From Anaerophaga thermohalophila DSM 12881 (GTDB taxonomy: Bacteria; Bacteroidota; Bacteroidia; Bacteroidales; Marinilabiliaceae), in the NCBI RefSeq assembly GCF_000191885.1, contig NZ_AEWI01000013.1, positions 1-64,000 of the forward strand: 64,000 bases of DNA, written 5' to 3'. Below the pieces are notes generated by a model that saw only the letters and a program-made list of their open reading frames with translations, did not search any database and had not been told where the DNA came from. Below are positions 8,115-16,077 of this stretch, piece by piece; position 1 is the stretch's first letter; each line of letters opens with the position of its first letter. Position numbers and translations under genes: made by a program.

Positions 8115-8192
8115 CAGGTGGAACAAGCTGTCACTTCGTGTGCAAGGATAAAAACAAAAGAACCGCAGGCTTTTCCACCTGCGGTTTTTTTT
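8115..8192 (+). promoter_or_regulatory. trp attenuator: antiterminator and terminator
   Basis: The terminator arms AACCGCAGG (8161-8169) and CCTGCGGTT (8178-8186) are followed by a T-run to 8192. The competing arm CAGGTGGAA (8115-8123) is exactly complementary to TTCCACCTG (8173-8181), which includes part of the terminator's descending arm. A ribosome stalled at the Trp codons leaves 8115-8123 free to block the terminator; a ribosome reaching the stop codon covers it, and the terminator forms. Similar leaders (the bacteroid-trp motif) are known in the phylum; the pairing here is read directly from sequence. Confidence 0.85.
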
Positions 8193-8221
8193 GTGTGTGA
8201 ACGAACCGTTTTCCGTCTGAG

Positions 8222-8391
8222 TAGTGCCTTTGTCTATAAAGCAGGAAAAGTTTCCTACTAATCATGTGTCAGTTCAGAAAGTGCTGGTTGCAAGGCTTGC
8301 GAAGCCATCAAAAACACAGTTTACTTTTCGTAAATGAGTATTTTGGTGGCAAACGTAACACAGCAAATGGCATTTTATAGACGGACACTAA
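8222..8391. repeat. Family D MITE-like element, copy D1
   Basis: This element of about 170 bp has inverted ends: TAGTGCCTTTGTCTATAAAG and the complement of TTTATAGACGGACACTA. Related copies are at 31697-31867 and 37294-37502, with a half copy at 25148-25226. It has no open frame of note. It separates the trp attenuator from trpB. Confidence 0.75.
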
Positions 8392-8698
8392 GGACAACAG
8401 TCAGTTACACTTTTACAATACGTTGCAAACCAGTTGCTTGTGATTAATAGGTTGTATTTGTTAAAATGCAGTATATCAAGATTATATGAATTATCTTATA
8501 TCATTTATCTGACAAAATACACAAACCTCTAAAAACATGTTATTTATGCTAATTTGTTAGTTTTTGGAATATGTCAGTACTTGAAAAAAATTACTATTGA
8601 CTATTGACTAAAAACTACTGACTAAATTAATTATATCTAAATATCTAACGATCTATTTTAGTAGTGAACTCAATTATAGAATTTAATAACACAAAGTC
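8392..8698 (+). other. trpB upstream region
   Basis: About 300 bp with no gene. It is AT-rich and holds short repeated tracts such as ACTATTGACTATTGACT near 8592. If the attenuator acts on trpB, the transcript must cross D1 and this stretch; a second promoter here cannot be excluded. Confidence 0.45.
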
Positions 8699-9910
8699 AT
8701 GTCAGAAAATTATTTCAAGAAGTATCCGTCAAAAGATGGATTTTACAAAGAGTATGGAGGGGCATTTTTGCCACCGGCACTCGAGGAAGAGATGAAAAAA
8801 ATTACCGATGCCTATTATGCCATCAGCAAGTCGCACAATTTTATTTCAGAGTTGCGGAGCATACGTAAGCATTATCAGGGACGCCCGACTCCGGTTTATT
8901 ATTGTAACCGGTTGTCGGATAAATATGGCGGCCGTATTTATCTGAAGCGTGAGGATCTCAATCACAGCGGTGCACACAAACTCAACCATTGTATGGGAGA
9001 GGCGCTTCTTGCTAAATACATGGGCAAGAAAAAACTGATTGCCGAAACAGGAGCCGGTCAGCATGGTGTTGCTTTGGCAACGGCTGCTGCATATTTCGGG
9101 CTCGAGTGCGAAATTCACATGGGTGAGGTAGATATTGCCAAAGAACATCCTAATGTAGTGCGAATGGAAATTCTCGGGGCGAAAGTTGTACCTGTTTCAA
9201 CAGGACTGAAAACTTTAAAAGAGGCTGTTGATTCAGCTTTCGAAGCTTATGCCAAAGACCCTGTCACTTCGATTTATTGCATCGGTTCTGTTGTCGGGCC
9301 TCATCCGTTTCCCATGATGGTGCGTGATTTTCAACATATAGTGGGGATTGAAGCACGTGAGCAATTTTTTGATATGACAGGCGAAATGCCCGATAATGTT
9401 GTGGCCTGTGTTGGCGGTGGAAGTAATTCCATGGGCATATTTTCGGGTTTCATGGAAGATGAAGATGTGGATTTGTATGGTGTTGAACCCGGTGGGAGAT
9501 CAATGAATAACGGTGATCACGCAGCTACCATGATGCAGGGGAAACCCGGCCTGATTCACGGGTTTAAGTGTTATTTGCTTCAGGATGATGAAGGTAATCC
9601 CAGTCCTGTTTATTCAGTGGCCAGTGGATTGGACTATCCGGGAGTAGGGCCCGAGCACAGCATGCTCAAAGACATTGGACGGGTTCACTACGATATGGTG
9701 ACTGACAAGGAAGCCATTGATGCCTTTTTTGAGTTAAGTCGTCTCGAAGGCATCATTCCTGCTTTGGAGAGTGCACATGCCGTAGCTTATGCTTTCAAAC
9801 TGGCTCAAAAGGACCCGCGCAGGTCTGTTCTTGTAAACCTTAGCGGGCGCGGCGACAAAGACATTGATTTCGTAGTGGAACAGTATGGTAAGGATTATGG
9901 AATAGGATAA
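8699..9910 (+). CDS. trpB: Tryptophan synthase beta subunit
   Basis: The enzyme has 403 aa and is PLP-dependent, condensing indole and serine to tryptophan. Visible motifs are [14 protein letters not shown] with the PLP lysine Lys94, ETGAGQHG at 116-123, and the phosphate-binding loop GGGSNS at 239-244. [10 protein letters not shown] differs from the usual HKINNALGQA, so this may be a divergent paralogue. No trpA or other trp gene adjoins it: the next gene (corA) is on the other strand. The attenuator at 8067-8192 would make it tryptophan-responsive. It may scavenge indole or supplement an operon copy elsewhere. Confidence 0.95.
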   Translation: MSENYFKKYPSKDGFYKEYGGAFLPPALEEEMKKITDAYYAISKSHNFISELRSIRKHYQGRPTPVYYCNRLSDKYGGRIYLKREDLNHSGAHKLNHCMGEALLAKYMGKKKLIAETGAGQHGVALATAAAYFGLECEIHMGEVDIAKEHPNVVRMEILGAKVVPVSTGLKTLKEAVDSAFEAYAKDPVTSIYCIGSVVGPHPFPMMVRDFQHIVGIEAREQFFDMTGEMPDNVVACVGGGSNSMGIFSGFMEDEDVDLYGVEPGGRSMNNGDHAATMMQGKPGLIHGFKCYLLQDDEGNPSPVYSVASGLDYPGVGPEHSMLKDIGRVHYDMVTDKEAIDAFFELSRLEGIIPALESAHAVAYAFKLAQKDPRRSVLVNLSGRGDKDIDFVVEQYGKDYGIG

Positions 9911-9924
9911 TGATTAAATGAGAA

Positions 9925-10050
9925 GCACAAAGGCGCAAAGTTTATATTAAACAATTGGTTTGACGCACATTGCAAAAGTTTACCGAACTATTACATTCCC
10001 AATGAGCTTTAATTTACAACAGCTGTTTTTGCGTCTTTGTGTTTTTATAT
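9925..10050. repeat. Spaced inverted repeat between trpB and corA
   Basis: GCACAAAGGCGCAAAG (from about 9932) and TTTGCGTCTTTGTGTTTT (from about 10026) are imperfect inverse copies flanking about 80 bp in the convergent trpB-corA gap. This CACAAAGACGCAAAG-type element is widespread in Bacteroidota. It has no clear function; it could serve as a weak bidirectional stop. Confidence 0.5.
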
Positions 10051-10065
10051 TTTGTAGCATTCATC

Positions 10066-11241
10066 CTACAGCCATTTATTTCGTTTGAAAACCAGGATCA
10101 TTCCTATGGCGATAATTGCCATTAACCCCAAAACAGCCGGGTATCCGTATTTCCAACTCAGTTCGGGCATGTTCTCGAAATTCATACCGTAGAGGCCGGC
10201 CAAAAATGTGAGCGGAATAAAAATGGTGGCTACCATGGTTAGCACTTTCATTACCTCGTTCATGCGGTGGCCCTGGTATGAGAAAAACAGGTTGGTGCTC
10301 CCTTCGGCACGGGTCATATTCAGATCGGTCTCGTCGATGAGTTGTAACAACTGGTCTTTGAGGTCGGAAAAATAGGGAATTGTATTTATATGGATGTGCG
10401 GGGTTTGCCCTTTTTCCGTAAAAACTATGGCTTCCTTTAGGGGAGTAACTGCTTTTCTTATTGTAAAAAGACCACGCTTAATTTCTTCGAGCGTGGCAAT
10501 GTATCCCGGGTCAGGGTTTTCCATGATTATTTCGGGCAGGGTGTTAAGTTTGTTTTCCATCCCGTAGAGCGTTGTAAAACAATTGCCGGTAATGGCGTCG
10601 AGCAGTAAATACAACAGATAATCGGCACCCGATTCCCTTACCAGTCCTTTATCCTCTCTCAGCCGGCTGCGGATGTGTTCAAAATGATCACCCTTCTTTT
10701 CCTGAAACGACAGTAGAACATTGTTTTTTAAGATGAAACTGATCTGTTCCGATTCAATATTGTTGCTATTGTTGTTGTTGTTGTTATTGTTGTTATTGTT
10801 GTTGGAAGGAGGCATTAATGACTTAACGGTAAAGAGTAATAAATCGGGTCTTATTTCAATTTTCGGCCGTTGAGTGGTATCTACTATGTCCTGAACAATG
10901 AGTTTGTCCAGAGAAAAATGGTCGGCTATGGTCTTAATAATTTCGATGTCATGAATGCCATGAATATTAATCCAGGTAATAAAGCGGTCATCGTCTTTTA
11001 TTTTACCGGCTATTTTGGCAAAGTCACCTTCCGAAGTTACTTCCTCAATCTGATCTTCATTATATAAAAACATCTGGATGGAAGGAATATCCAGGAACTG
11101 CCGGCCCACAAATTGAATTTTGGGCTCTACCATTTTTCGCTGAAGCCGTAATTTTGCCATTATTTCGTGTTTTTTCCCTTTCCAATGCGTATTTCCTTCT
11201 TTGTTTAACATCTTAACTTCTAAGTAAGTTTTTACAAGCAA
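10066..11241 (-). CDS. corA: CorA family Mg2+/Co2+ transporter with poly-Asn insert
   Basis: The protein has 391 aa (or 381 if the ATG at 11211 is used). It has a large cytoplasmic domain, then two C-terminal membrane helices with the signature GMN at about 352-354 (YGMNFENMPEL). It forms pentameric inner-membrane channels for Mg2+ import. Residues 147-161 are a near-pure asparagine run encoded by AAC/AAT triplets, inserted in a loop of the cytoplasmic domain after the LLLFTVKSLMPP strand; this is a strand-slippage microsatellite. It is the last gene after ribH, with an 11-41 bp gap depending on start, so it is probably cotranscribed. Confidence 0.92.
   Translation of the reverse strand: MLVKTYLEVKMLNKEGNTHWKGKKHEIMAKLRLQRKMVEPKIQFVGRQFLDIPSIQMFLYNEDQIEEVTSEGDFAKIAGKIKDDDRFITWINIHGIHDIEIIKTIADHFSLDKLIVQDIVDTTQRPKIEIRPDLLLFTVKSLMPPSNNNNNNNNNNNNSNNIESEQISFILKNNVLLSFQEKKGDHFEHIRSRLREDKGLVRESGADYLLYLLLDAITGNCFTTLYGMENKLNTLPEIIMENPDPGYIATLEEIKRGLFTIRKAVTPLKEAIVFTEKGQTPHIHINTIPYFSDLKDQLLQLIDETDLNMTRAEGSTNLFFSYQGHRMNEVMKVLTMVATIFIPLTFLAGLYGMNFENMPELSWKYGYPAVLGLMAIIAIGMILVFKRNKWL
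10759..10803 (-). repeat. Trinucleotide microsatellite within corA
   Basis: About 15 codons of AAC/AAT (GTT/ATT on the plus strand) encode N12-S-N2. Changes in repeat number keep the frame, so protein length can vary without loss of the gene. Confidence 0.9.
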
Positions 11242-11252
11242 GAATTTGGGTT

Positions 11253-11750
11253 CTATTCATCTATGAACCCTCTTGTCAAAGCCACCATTTTTATTGCTGT
11301 AATGGCTCCCTCATCGCCTTTGTTTCCCAGTTTTCCACCGGCGCGGTCTTCGGCCTGTTGTTGATTGTCAGTGGTGAGGACACCAAAAATGACAGGTCTC
11401 TTGTATCTGACGTTCAATTCTGTGATTCCCTGCGTCACGCCCTGGCATACATAATTGAAATGAGGCGTGTCTCCTCTGATAACACATCCAAGGCAAATAA
11501 CGGCATCTACATTGGTACGTTTGATGAAATGTCTTGCCCCGTGAGTGAGCTCAAAGCTTCCGGGAACGTGTGCAACAAGAATGTTTTCCTCTTTGGCTCC
11601 ATGCCTTTTTAACGTATCGTATGCCCCTTTCAGCAGTGCTTCGGTAATTGCGGGGTTCCATTCAGAGACCACTATTCCGAACTTCATACTTTTGGCCGAT
11701 GGAATCGCGGAAGCATCATAATCGGACAAGTTTTTAAGATTTGTAGCCAT
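11253..11750 (-). CDS. ribH: 6,7-dimethyl-8-ribityllumazine synthase
   Basis: The enzyme has 165 aa and makes 6,7-dimethyl-8-ribityllumazine from the aminopyrimidinedione and dihydroxybutanone phosphate, the penultimate step of riboflavin synthesis. Motifs: [13 protein letters not shown] (substrate aromatic site), [28 protein letters not shown] (with the catalytic His), and FGVLTTDN. The start MATNLKNL at 11750 was chosen; the longer frame runs through the upstream terminator. No other rib gene is nearby, as is common in the phylum. The icosahedral or pentameric assembly state cannot be told from sequence. Confidence 0.96.
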   Translation of the reverse strand: MATNLKNLSDYDASAIPSAKSMKFGIVVSEWNPAITEALLKGAYDTLKRHGAKEENILVAHVPGSFELTHGARHFIKRTNVDAVICLGCVIRGDTPHFNYVCQGVTQGITELNVRYKRPVIFGVLTTDNQQQAEDRAGGKLGNKGDEGAITAIKMVALTRGFIDE

Positions 11751-11755
11751 AGTTT

Positions 11756-11795
11756 TTTTATTAAAAAAAGGTTGCCTATTTCCTGACAACCCTTT
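11756..11795 (-). terminator. Terminator between TPR gene and ribH
   Basis: On the minus strand GGTTG...CAACC (12-nt loop) is followed by TTTTTTT. It lies between the TPR stop and the ribH start, so ribH is likely transcribed separately or by read-through. Confidence 0.65.
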
Positions 11796-11819
11796 AAATA
11801 TCGTAAAAATTCAAATTAA

Positions 11820-12497
11820 TTACCCCGAAATTTTCACTCTTGTGATGTATTTATCAATCTGGCGACCTTCGGTACTTTCTTTATACTTCTTTTTAATGGC
11901 CGAATAAGCTTTGAGGGCTTTCTCTTTTTCTCCTGTTTCTTCGTAAAGAAGTCCCAGTTTGAACAGATACAAGGGGGTAATCATTTCATTGTCGAGCGAA
12001 GTGGCTTTTCGGTACCATTCAATGGCACCGGCCGTATCACCGGTCTCAAGATATGCGTCGCCAATGGCACCCTGAGCGGTTGCCTTAAGCAGAGGCTCGT
12101 CGGTAGAAAAACCTTTTAAATATTTAATGGCATCTTCAAAATTTCCCATTTGAAGATGGCAAATCCCTGCGTAATACTCCGAAAGTTCACCAACGTCGGT
12201 AGCACCGTATTCATCAATTATTTCCAGAAAACCGGGATTCATTCCATCGCCGTTGAGGGCAAGATTAAAACTGTCCTTTTCGAAATATTGCTGTGCCTGA
12301 AAAATATTTTTCTGGGCTTCTGCCTGTTGCGGTTGCACGTACAGTTTCTTAAATGCCCAGTACCCGGCTACAATAACGATCAGGGCAATGGCGATAAAAC
12401 TGATTAGCCTCTGGTTATCCTCAATAAATTGTTCGGTTTTGGTCAATGCCGACTCAACATTTTCAAAGCTGTCTTCGTGTTGTTGCTTTTTTGCCAT
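11820..12497 (-). CDS. YfgM-like membrane-anchored TPR protein
   Basis: The protein has 225 aa. Residues 1-33 are cytoplasmic and acidic, residues about 34-51 form one membrane helix (ISFIAIALIVIVAGYWAF), and the rest carries about three tetratricopeptide repeats (YYAGICHLQMGNFEDAIKYL, AIGDAYLETGDTAGAIEWY, LFKLGLLYEETGEKEKALKA). This matches the layout of YfgM-type ancillary SecYEG and periplasmic chaperone adaptors. It is divergent from recF with a clear promoter at 12524-12554, and upstream of ribH and corA. Confidence 0.82.
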   Translation of the reverse strand: MAKKQQHEDSFENVESALTKTEQFIEDNQRLISFIAIALIVIVAGYWAFKKLYVQPQQAEAQKNIFQAQQYFEKDSFNLALNGDGMNPGFLEIIDEYGATDVGELSEYYAGICHLQMGNFEDAIKYLKGFSTDEPLLKATAQGAIGDAYLETGDTAGAIEWYRKATSLDNEMITPLYLFKLGLLYEETGEKEKALKAYSAIKKKYKESTEGRQIDKYITRVKISG

Positions 12498-12523
12498 ATC
12501 TTTAAATAGTTTTTTTCCGAAGG

Positions 12524-12554
12524 CAAATGTAATTCTTTTCAGCCTTATTCAAAA
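12524..12554 (-). promoter_or_regulatory. Promoter of the TPR gene
   Basis: On the minus strand TTTG (12550-12553), 18 bp, then TACATTTG (12524-12531) matches TTTG/TAnnTTTG with a perfect -7 box. It lies 27 bp before the start. Confidence 0.7.
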
Positions 12555-12606
12555 CAGGGTTTGTCATATTTTTTGGTTGGCAGGTTACGCTCTGATGTTG
12601 TTTCAT

Positions 12607-12614
12607 TATTTTTG
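12607..12614 (+). promoter_or_regulatory. -7 promoter box of recF
   Basis: TATTTTTG is a perfect TAnnTTTG box 20 bp before the recF ATG. No TTG at the ideal -33 distance was seen. Confidence 0.6.
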
Positions 12615-12634
12615 TACCATACCAAGCAAAAAAT

Positions 12635-13750
12635 ATGTATCTGAAACATCTTAATATACTGAACTATAAAAACATTTTACAGGCTGAGACAGCGTTCTGT
12701 GACGGCATTAATTGTTTTGTAGGCGCTAATGGTGCCGGTAAAACCAATCTTCTGGATGCCATATATTATTTGTCCTTTTGTAAAAGTTATTTTAATTCTA
12801 TTGACAGTCAGAATATTAATCATAGCGAAGACTTTTTCGTCATTCAGGGAGCCTTTGAGCGAAACGAGCATGAGGAACAAATATATGTAGCCCTGAAACG
12901 AAATCAGAAAAAGCAGTTTAAACGAAACAAAAAGGAATACGGAAAACTGTCGGAACATATCGGGCTATTACCACTGGTGATGATTTCTCCTTCGGATGAA
13001 CGATTGATACTCGAAGGGAGCGATCAGCGAAGAAAATATGTGGACAGTGTTGTTTCGCAATACAATAAACCATATCTTGACCGGTTGATTCGTTACAATC
13101 GTGCCCTGATGCAACGAAATGCATTGTTGAAAAAAAACGACCATTTCAGTCAGGGGTTGACAGCCCAGCTGGATGTTTGGGATGAACAGTTGGTGAGACT
13201 CGGGGAGGATATTTTTTTTCAACGTACCCGATTCATTGAGCAATTGGTTCCTGTTTTCCGCGAATTTTACCAGCACATCAGCGGGGGACACGAAGCCGTG
13301 GATATCTTGTATACATCGAATTTCCAGAAGGGAGAGGTATTGAATATGCTGAGAGAAAACCGCGAGCGCGATTTGATATTAGGCTATACCTCCCGTGGCA
13401 TTCATAAAGATGATCTTCAGTTACTGTTGAACGGTCAACCGGTTAAAAAAGAAGGTTCGCAGGGGCAGAAAAAATCATTTCTTATTGCATTAAAACTGGC
13501 CCAATATGAATTCTTATCCAGGCACAACGGGTTTGGGCCGATATTGTTGCTGGATGACGTTTTTGATAAGCTGGATTCCGATCGTGGCAACCGCCTGATC
13601 CAGTTGGTTGCAGAGAGCAGGTTTCGTCAGATATTTATCACCGATACGCAAAAGGAAAGGCTTACTGAAATCGTGCGTGAGACGGGAAAAGAGAGTCGCT
13701 TTTTTAAAGTTGTGGAAGGAACTGTTAAGAGGAATAAAGATGGGATATAA
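12635..13750 (+). CDS. recF: DNA replication and repair protein RecF
   Basis: The protein has 371 aa, an SMC-like ATPase that loads RecA at gapped DNA. Walker A is GANGAGKTN (30-38), the ABC signature region is SQGQKKSFLIALKLAQ, and Walker B is ILLLDDVFDKLD. The length is standard. The 3' end overlaps the DUF721 gene by 11 bp, a recF-DUF721 pair conserved in many Bacteroidota and suggesting translational coupling. A perfect -7 promoter box precedes it. Confidence 0.97.
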   Translation: MYLKHLNILNYKNILQAETAFCDGINCFVGANGAGKTNLLDAIYYLSFCKSYFNSIDSQNINHSEDFFVIQGAFERNEHEEQIYVALKRNQKKQFKRNKKEYGKLSEHIGLLPLVMISPSDERLILEGSDQRRKYVDSVVSQYNKPYLDRLIRYNRALMQRNALLKKNDHFSQGLTAQLDVWDEQLVRLGEDIFFQRTRFIEQLVPVFREFYQHISGGHEAVDILYTSNFQKGEVLNMLRENRERDLILGYTSRGIHKDDLQLLLNGQPVKKEGSQGQKKSFLIALKLAQYEFLSRHNGFGPILLLDDVFDKLDSDRGNRLIQLVAESRFRQIFITDTQKERLTEIVRETGKESRFFKVVEGTVKRNKDGI

Positions 13751-14051
13751 AGAACGTGATTTCAGAAAAAATTCAGTACAGCCCCTTCAGGAAATATTAA
13801 AAGAAATAATGGGGCAGCCTGCTATTTCCAGAGGTATTTATCCTTCACGAATACCCGGTGCATGGAAGGCGGTGGTGGGCCCTTCGGTGGCAAGAGTAAC
13901 TAAGAGTGTTTACTTCCGGCAAGGTGTTGTATATGTTACTTTGCACAGCAGCATTATTCGAAGTGAGCTAATGATGCACCGTGATAAAATTATCAGTCAG
14001 ATGAACAATCATATCGGGCGGCCTCTTATCAAAGACCTTATTCTTCGCTGA
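13740..14051 (+). CDS. DUF721 (DciA-like) protein
   Basis: The protein has 103 aa. DUF721 proteins include DciA, the loader of the replicative helicase DnaB in bacteria that lack DnaC. Conserved features are W and VG in IPGAWKAVVGPSVARVTKSV and the C-terminal VYVTLHSSIIRSELMMHR block. It overlaps recF by 11 bp, so the ATG at 13740 was chosen; longer in-frame reading into recF is not supported by family length. The role in helicase loading is known for DciA and is inferred here. Confidence 0.85.
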   Translation: MGYKERDFRKNSVQPLQEILKEIMGQPAISRGIYPSRIPGAWKAVVGPSVARVTKSVYFRQGVVYVTLHSSIIRSELMMHRDKIISQMNNHIGRPLIKDLILR

Positions 14052-14279
14052 TTATTCAGGCGCTTTGACCTCGACCAGCACTGAATATAAATCTGTTAAT
14101 CTTGTTAACAAAAAGGATGGGTTTGGGTTCAATTCGGAGGTTTGTTGGGATGCTTATAAACTTATTTAGCTGGCGATTCTGAGATTATTAAGAATCGGTA
14201 TAAATTAATTGTATAGAGATACTTCATTTAAACCAAAATGTTATCTTATTGTTTAAATAAACATTAAAACTTGAAAACT

Positions 14280-14786
14280 ATGCTAAACAAGAAGGTTGAA
14301 AAGAAACTGGTAGAGCAAATAGAGAAGGAAGGATATTCATCCAGTCTCTACCTTGCTATGGCAAGCTGGGCAGAATGGAATGGTTTGGAAGGAATTGCCA
14401 ACTGGATGTATGCCCAATCCGATGAAGAACGGATGCACATGCTGAAGTTCATTAAGTATGTGAATGAGAGGGGAGGACAGGCCATAATAAGCTCCTTTGA
14501 CAAGCCCCCTTCAGATTTTAAAAATGTTAAGGCAATGTTTGAGCAGGTTTATGAACATGAGCAAAAGGTGACCGAGTCCATAAACAATATTGTTGAAGTT
14601 TGTCTTAATGAAAAAGATTTTACAACGCACAACTGGTTGCAGTGGTTTGTAAACGAACAAAGTGAGGAAGAAGCTTCAGTGTCTGCAATACTTGATAAAC
14701 TGAATTTGCTGGGCGATCAGAATCTGTATTTGTTTGATCGTGATATTATGGGAATGCGCGGACAACAACCGGCAAGTCAGGAATAA
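14280..14786 (+). CDS. Bacterial ferritin
   Basis: The protein has 168 aa and a four-helix-bundle ferritin fold. Ferroxidase ligands are visible: Glu in IEKEGYSSSLYLAMASWAE, the EER-H motif in SDEERMHMLKF, and Glu/Gln in the EHEQ and NEQSEEE helices. It has no haem-binding Met typical of bacterioferritin. It stores iron as ferric mineral in a 24-mer in the cytoplasm. The ATG at 14280 is used, not the upstream TTG. It stands alone; both flanks are non-coding, and the downstream flank is full of repeats. Confidence 0.93.
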   Translation: MLNKKVEKKLVEQIEKEGYSSSLYLAMASWAEWNGLEGIANWMYAQSDEERMHMLKFIKYVNERGGQAIISSFDKPPSDFKNVKAMFEQVYEHEQKVTESINNIVEVCLNEKDFTTHNWLQWFVNEQSEEEASVSAILDKLNLLGDQNLYLFDRDIMGMRGQQPASQE

Positions 14787-14793
14787 AACATAC

Positions 14794-14816
14794 GAAACGA
14801 GCATGACAAGGTTTGT
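14794..14816 (+). repeat. Family A fragment, copy A3
   Basis: GAAACGAGCATGACAAGGTT plus three bases match the left end of family A; the rest is missing. Confidence 0.7.
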
Positions 14817-14877
14817 TTTAATAGATTATTAGATGTAAGTTGGTAAGATGTAAGATAAACCGGGCCTGACAAAAATT

Positions 14878-15010
14878 GTTAGGAATGTTAGATTGTTAGG
14901 AATGTTAGCTAATGTATAAAACTTATAACATTCTAACAATTAACACATTAACAATATTAACAATATTAACAACTTTAACAATTCTAACAGTCGTAACAGT
15001 CGTAACAACT
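14878..15010. repeat. Low-complexity TTAACAAT tract
   Basis: Repeated units of TTGTTAGGAATG on the left and TTAACAATA/CTAACA on the right are largely inverse copies and could fold as one long imperfect hairpin downstream of the ferritin gene. Not coding. Confidence 0.65.
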
Positions 15011-15022
15011 TATCAAATGTAA

Positions 15023-15123
15023 GATAAAACGAGCATGACACGGTTTGTCACAAAAGACCATGTATAAAAACTCAATCATGCGAGTTCCATCCGACTTTAA
15101 TAATAAAATTTTATACGGATGAA
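15023..15123 (+). repeat. Family A repeat, copy A4
   Basis: A near-complete copy: AAAACGAGCATGACACGG, AAGACCATGTATAA, CATGCGAGTTCCATCCGAC and TTTTATACGGATGAA. Here the terminal ATG opens only a 7-codon frame. Confidence 0.8.
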
Positions 15124-15464
15124 TGGTATAAATCAAAAGTAACAGCGGACAAGGCCCGCTTTACATCCTCAAATTTTAAAACAAAAAAAGGTCTCCAAAA
15201 CAAAGAAATCCGCGTTAGCGGATTTCTTTGCAAGCAAAGCGGCAGAGCGCGGCGGTAATTCTGCTCTGCTGCCTGGCTTGTCAAAGAATCCTGCTAACGT
15301 TAATTCGGTTATCAATTGCAAAAACAGAACAGGTCAGCGGAAGTCTTTCAGAAAGTACTTTATTGATTAGTGTCTTACAAATCTACTGCTAAGGTGGTGC
15401 AGATTAATAAATCCGCACCAGCAGGGGTTGCCGATGGTGGATTCTCGTCTTCATCGGCGGTGTT
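15124..15464. other. Gene-free stretch with two strong hairpins
   Basis: 15201-15230 is a perfect 13-bp palindrome (GAAATCCGC GTTA GCGGATTTC core, extended by CAAA/TTTG). 15235-15280 holds GGCAGAGC...GCTCTGCTGCC inside CAAGC/GCTTG. They could terminate transcripts from either side or be part of a small RNA. No ORF is credible on the plus strand. Confidence 0.5.
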
Positions 15465-15818
15465 TTATCCGCCCGATTTTTTTGTTTTTGTATATCCGTT
15501 CTTATGGAGGTACTCAATTATTCGCTCGCGGAAGTCACCCTGGATAAGTATTTCGCCGTCTTTAGATGAACCACCGGCCCCGCAGATACCTTTCAGTGTT
15601 CTCTCCAAAACTTGCAGGTCTGATTCTTTACCTTCGAAACCGGTAATCAGTGTTACGGTTTTTCCTTTACGGTTTTTCCGGTCCAGCATTACCCTCAGAT
15701 TTTGTTTTTCAGGGGGAAGTATTTCCGTTTCTTCATTTTCTATAAAATCGTCGGGATTAAAATCCGGGTCTGTACTGTATACCATTCCCCCGAAATTTTT
15801 CTTCTTTTTTTTACTCAC
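15465..15818 (-). CDS. Translation initiation factor SUI1/YciH family protein
   Basis: The protein has 117 aa from a GTG start at 15818 (MSKKKKKNFGGMVYSTDPDF). The C-terminal SUI1 domain (residues about 45-115) has VTLITGFEG, LKGICGAGGSSKDGEI and IQGDFRERIIEYLHKNGY, the eIF1-like core. In bacteria, YciH discriminates against aberrant initiation complexes. The GTG start fits the family N terminus better than the upstream ATG, which would add a non-conserved segment. Confidence 0.9.
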   Translation of the reverse strand: MSKKKKKNFGGMVYSTDPDFNPDDFIENEETEILPPEKQNLRVMLDRKNRKGKTVTLITGFEGKESDLQVLERTLKGICGAGGSSKDGEILIQGDFRERIIEYLHKNGYTKTKKSGG

Positions 15819-15894
15819 AATTCTTCGCAAAATTATATAACAAGTTGTCAATTAGAAGTAAGACACTAACAATTCAACATTCCACACCTATTGA

Positions 15895-15938
15895 GGTTGA
15901 GGAAAAGGTAAAGGTTGAGGCAAAGGTAAAGGTTGAGT
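15895..15938. repeat. GGTTGA-type hexamer/18-mer tandem repeat
   Basis: Two copies of GGTTGAGGMAAAGGTAAA plus a partial third copy. Related GGTTGA/TCAACC tracts are at 19988, 34763 and 48586. Confidence 0.75.
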
Positions 15939-15979
15939 AACAAGCAAACCGAAACCAGCAACCTAACAATCCTAACAAT

Positions 15980-16059
15980 CCTAACCCCCTAATATCCTAA
16001 CCCCCTAATATCCTAACCCCCTAATATCCTAACCCCCTAATATCCTAACCCCCTAATAT
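15980..16059. repeat. Five 16-bp tandem repeats downstream of aroE
   Basis: CCTAACCCCCTAATAT is repeated five times without change, with degenerate CCTAACAAT and CCTAATAT units on the two sides. It abuts the aroE stop codon (16078), so it lies in its 3' untranslated region. Confidence 0.9.
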
Positions 16060-16077
16060 CCTAATATCCTAACACCC

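Noticed and set aside
7904-8134. A 76-codon minus-strand frame over the trp leader
   Set aside because: It lies antisense to the leader peptide and terminators and looks like no protein family.
8036-8146. A further pairing of CTTGCACAC (8036-8044) with GTGTGCAAG (8138-8146) as part of the attenuator
   Set aside because: The first arm overlaps the predicted -7 box and probably lies upstream of the transcription start, so it may not be in the RNA.
15370-15840. A 156-codon plus-strand frame opposite the SUI1 gene
   Set aside because: It is the antisense of a clear SUI1-family gene and has a composition unlike a real protein (Ser/Phe/Pro-rich).
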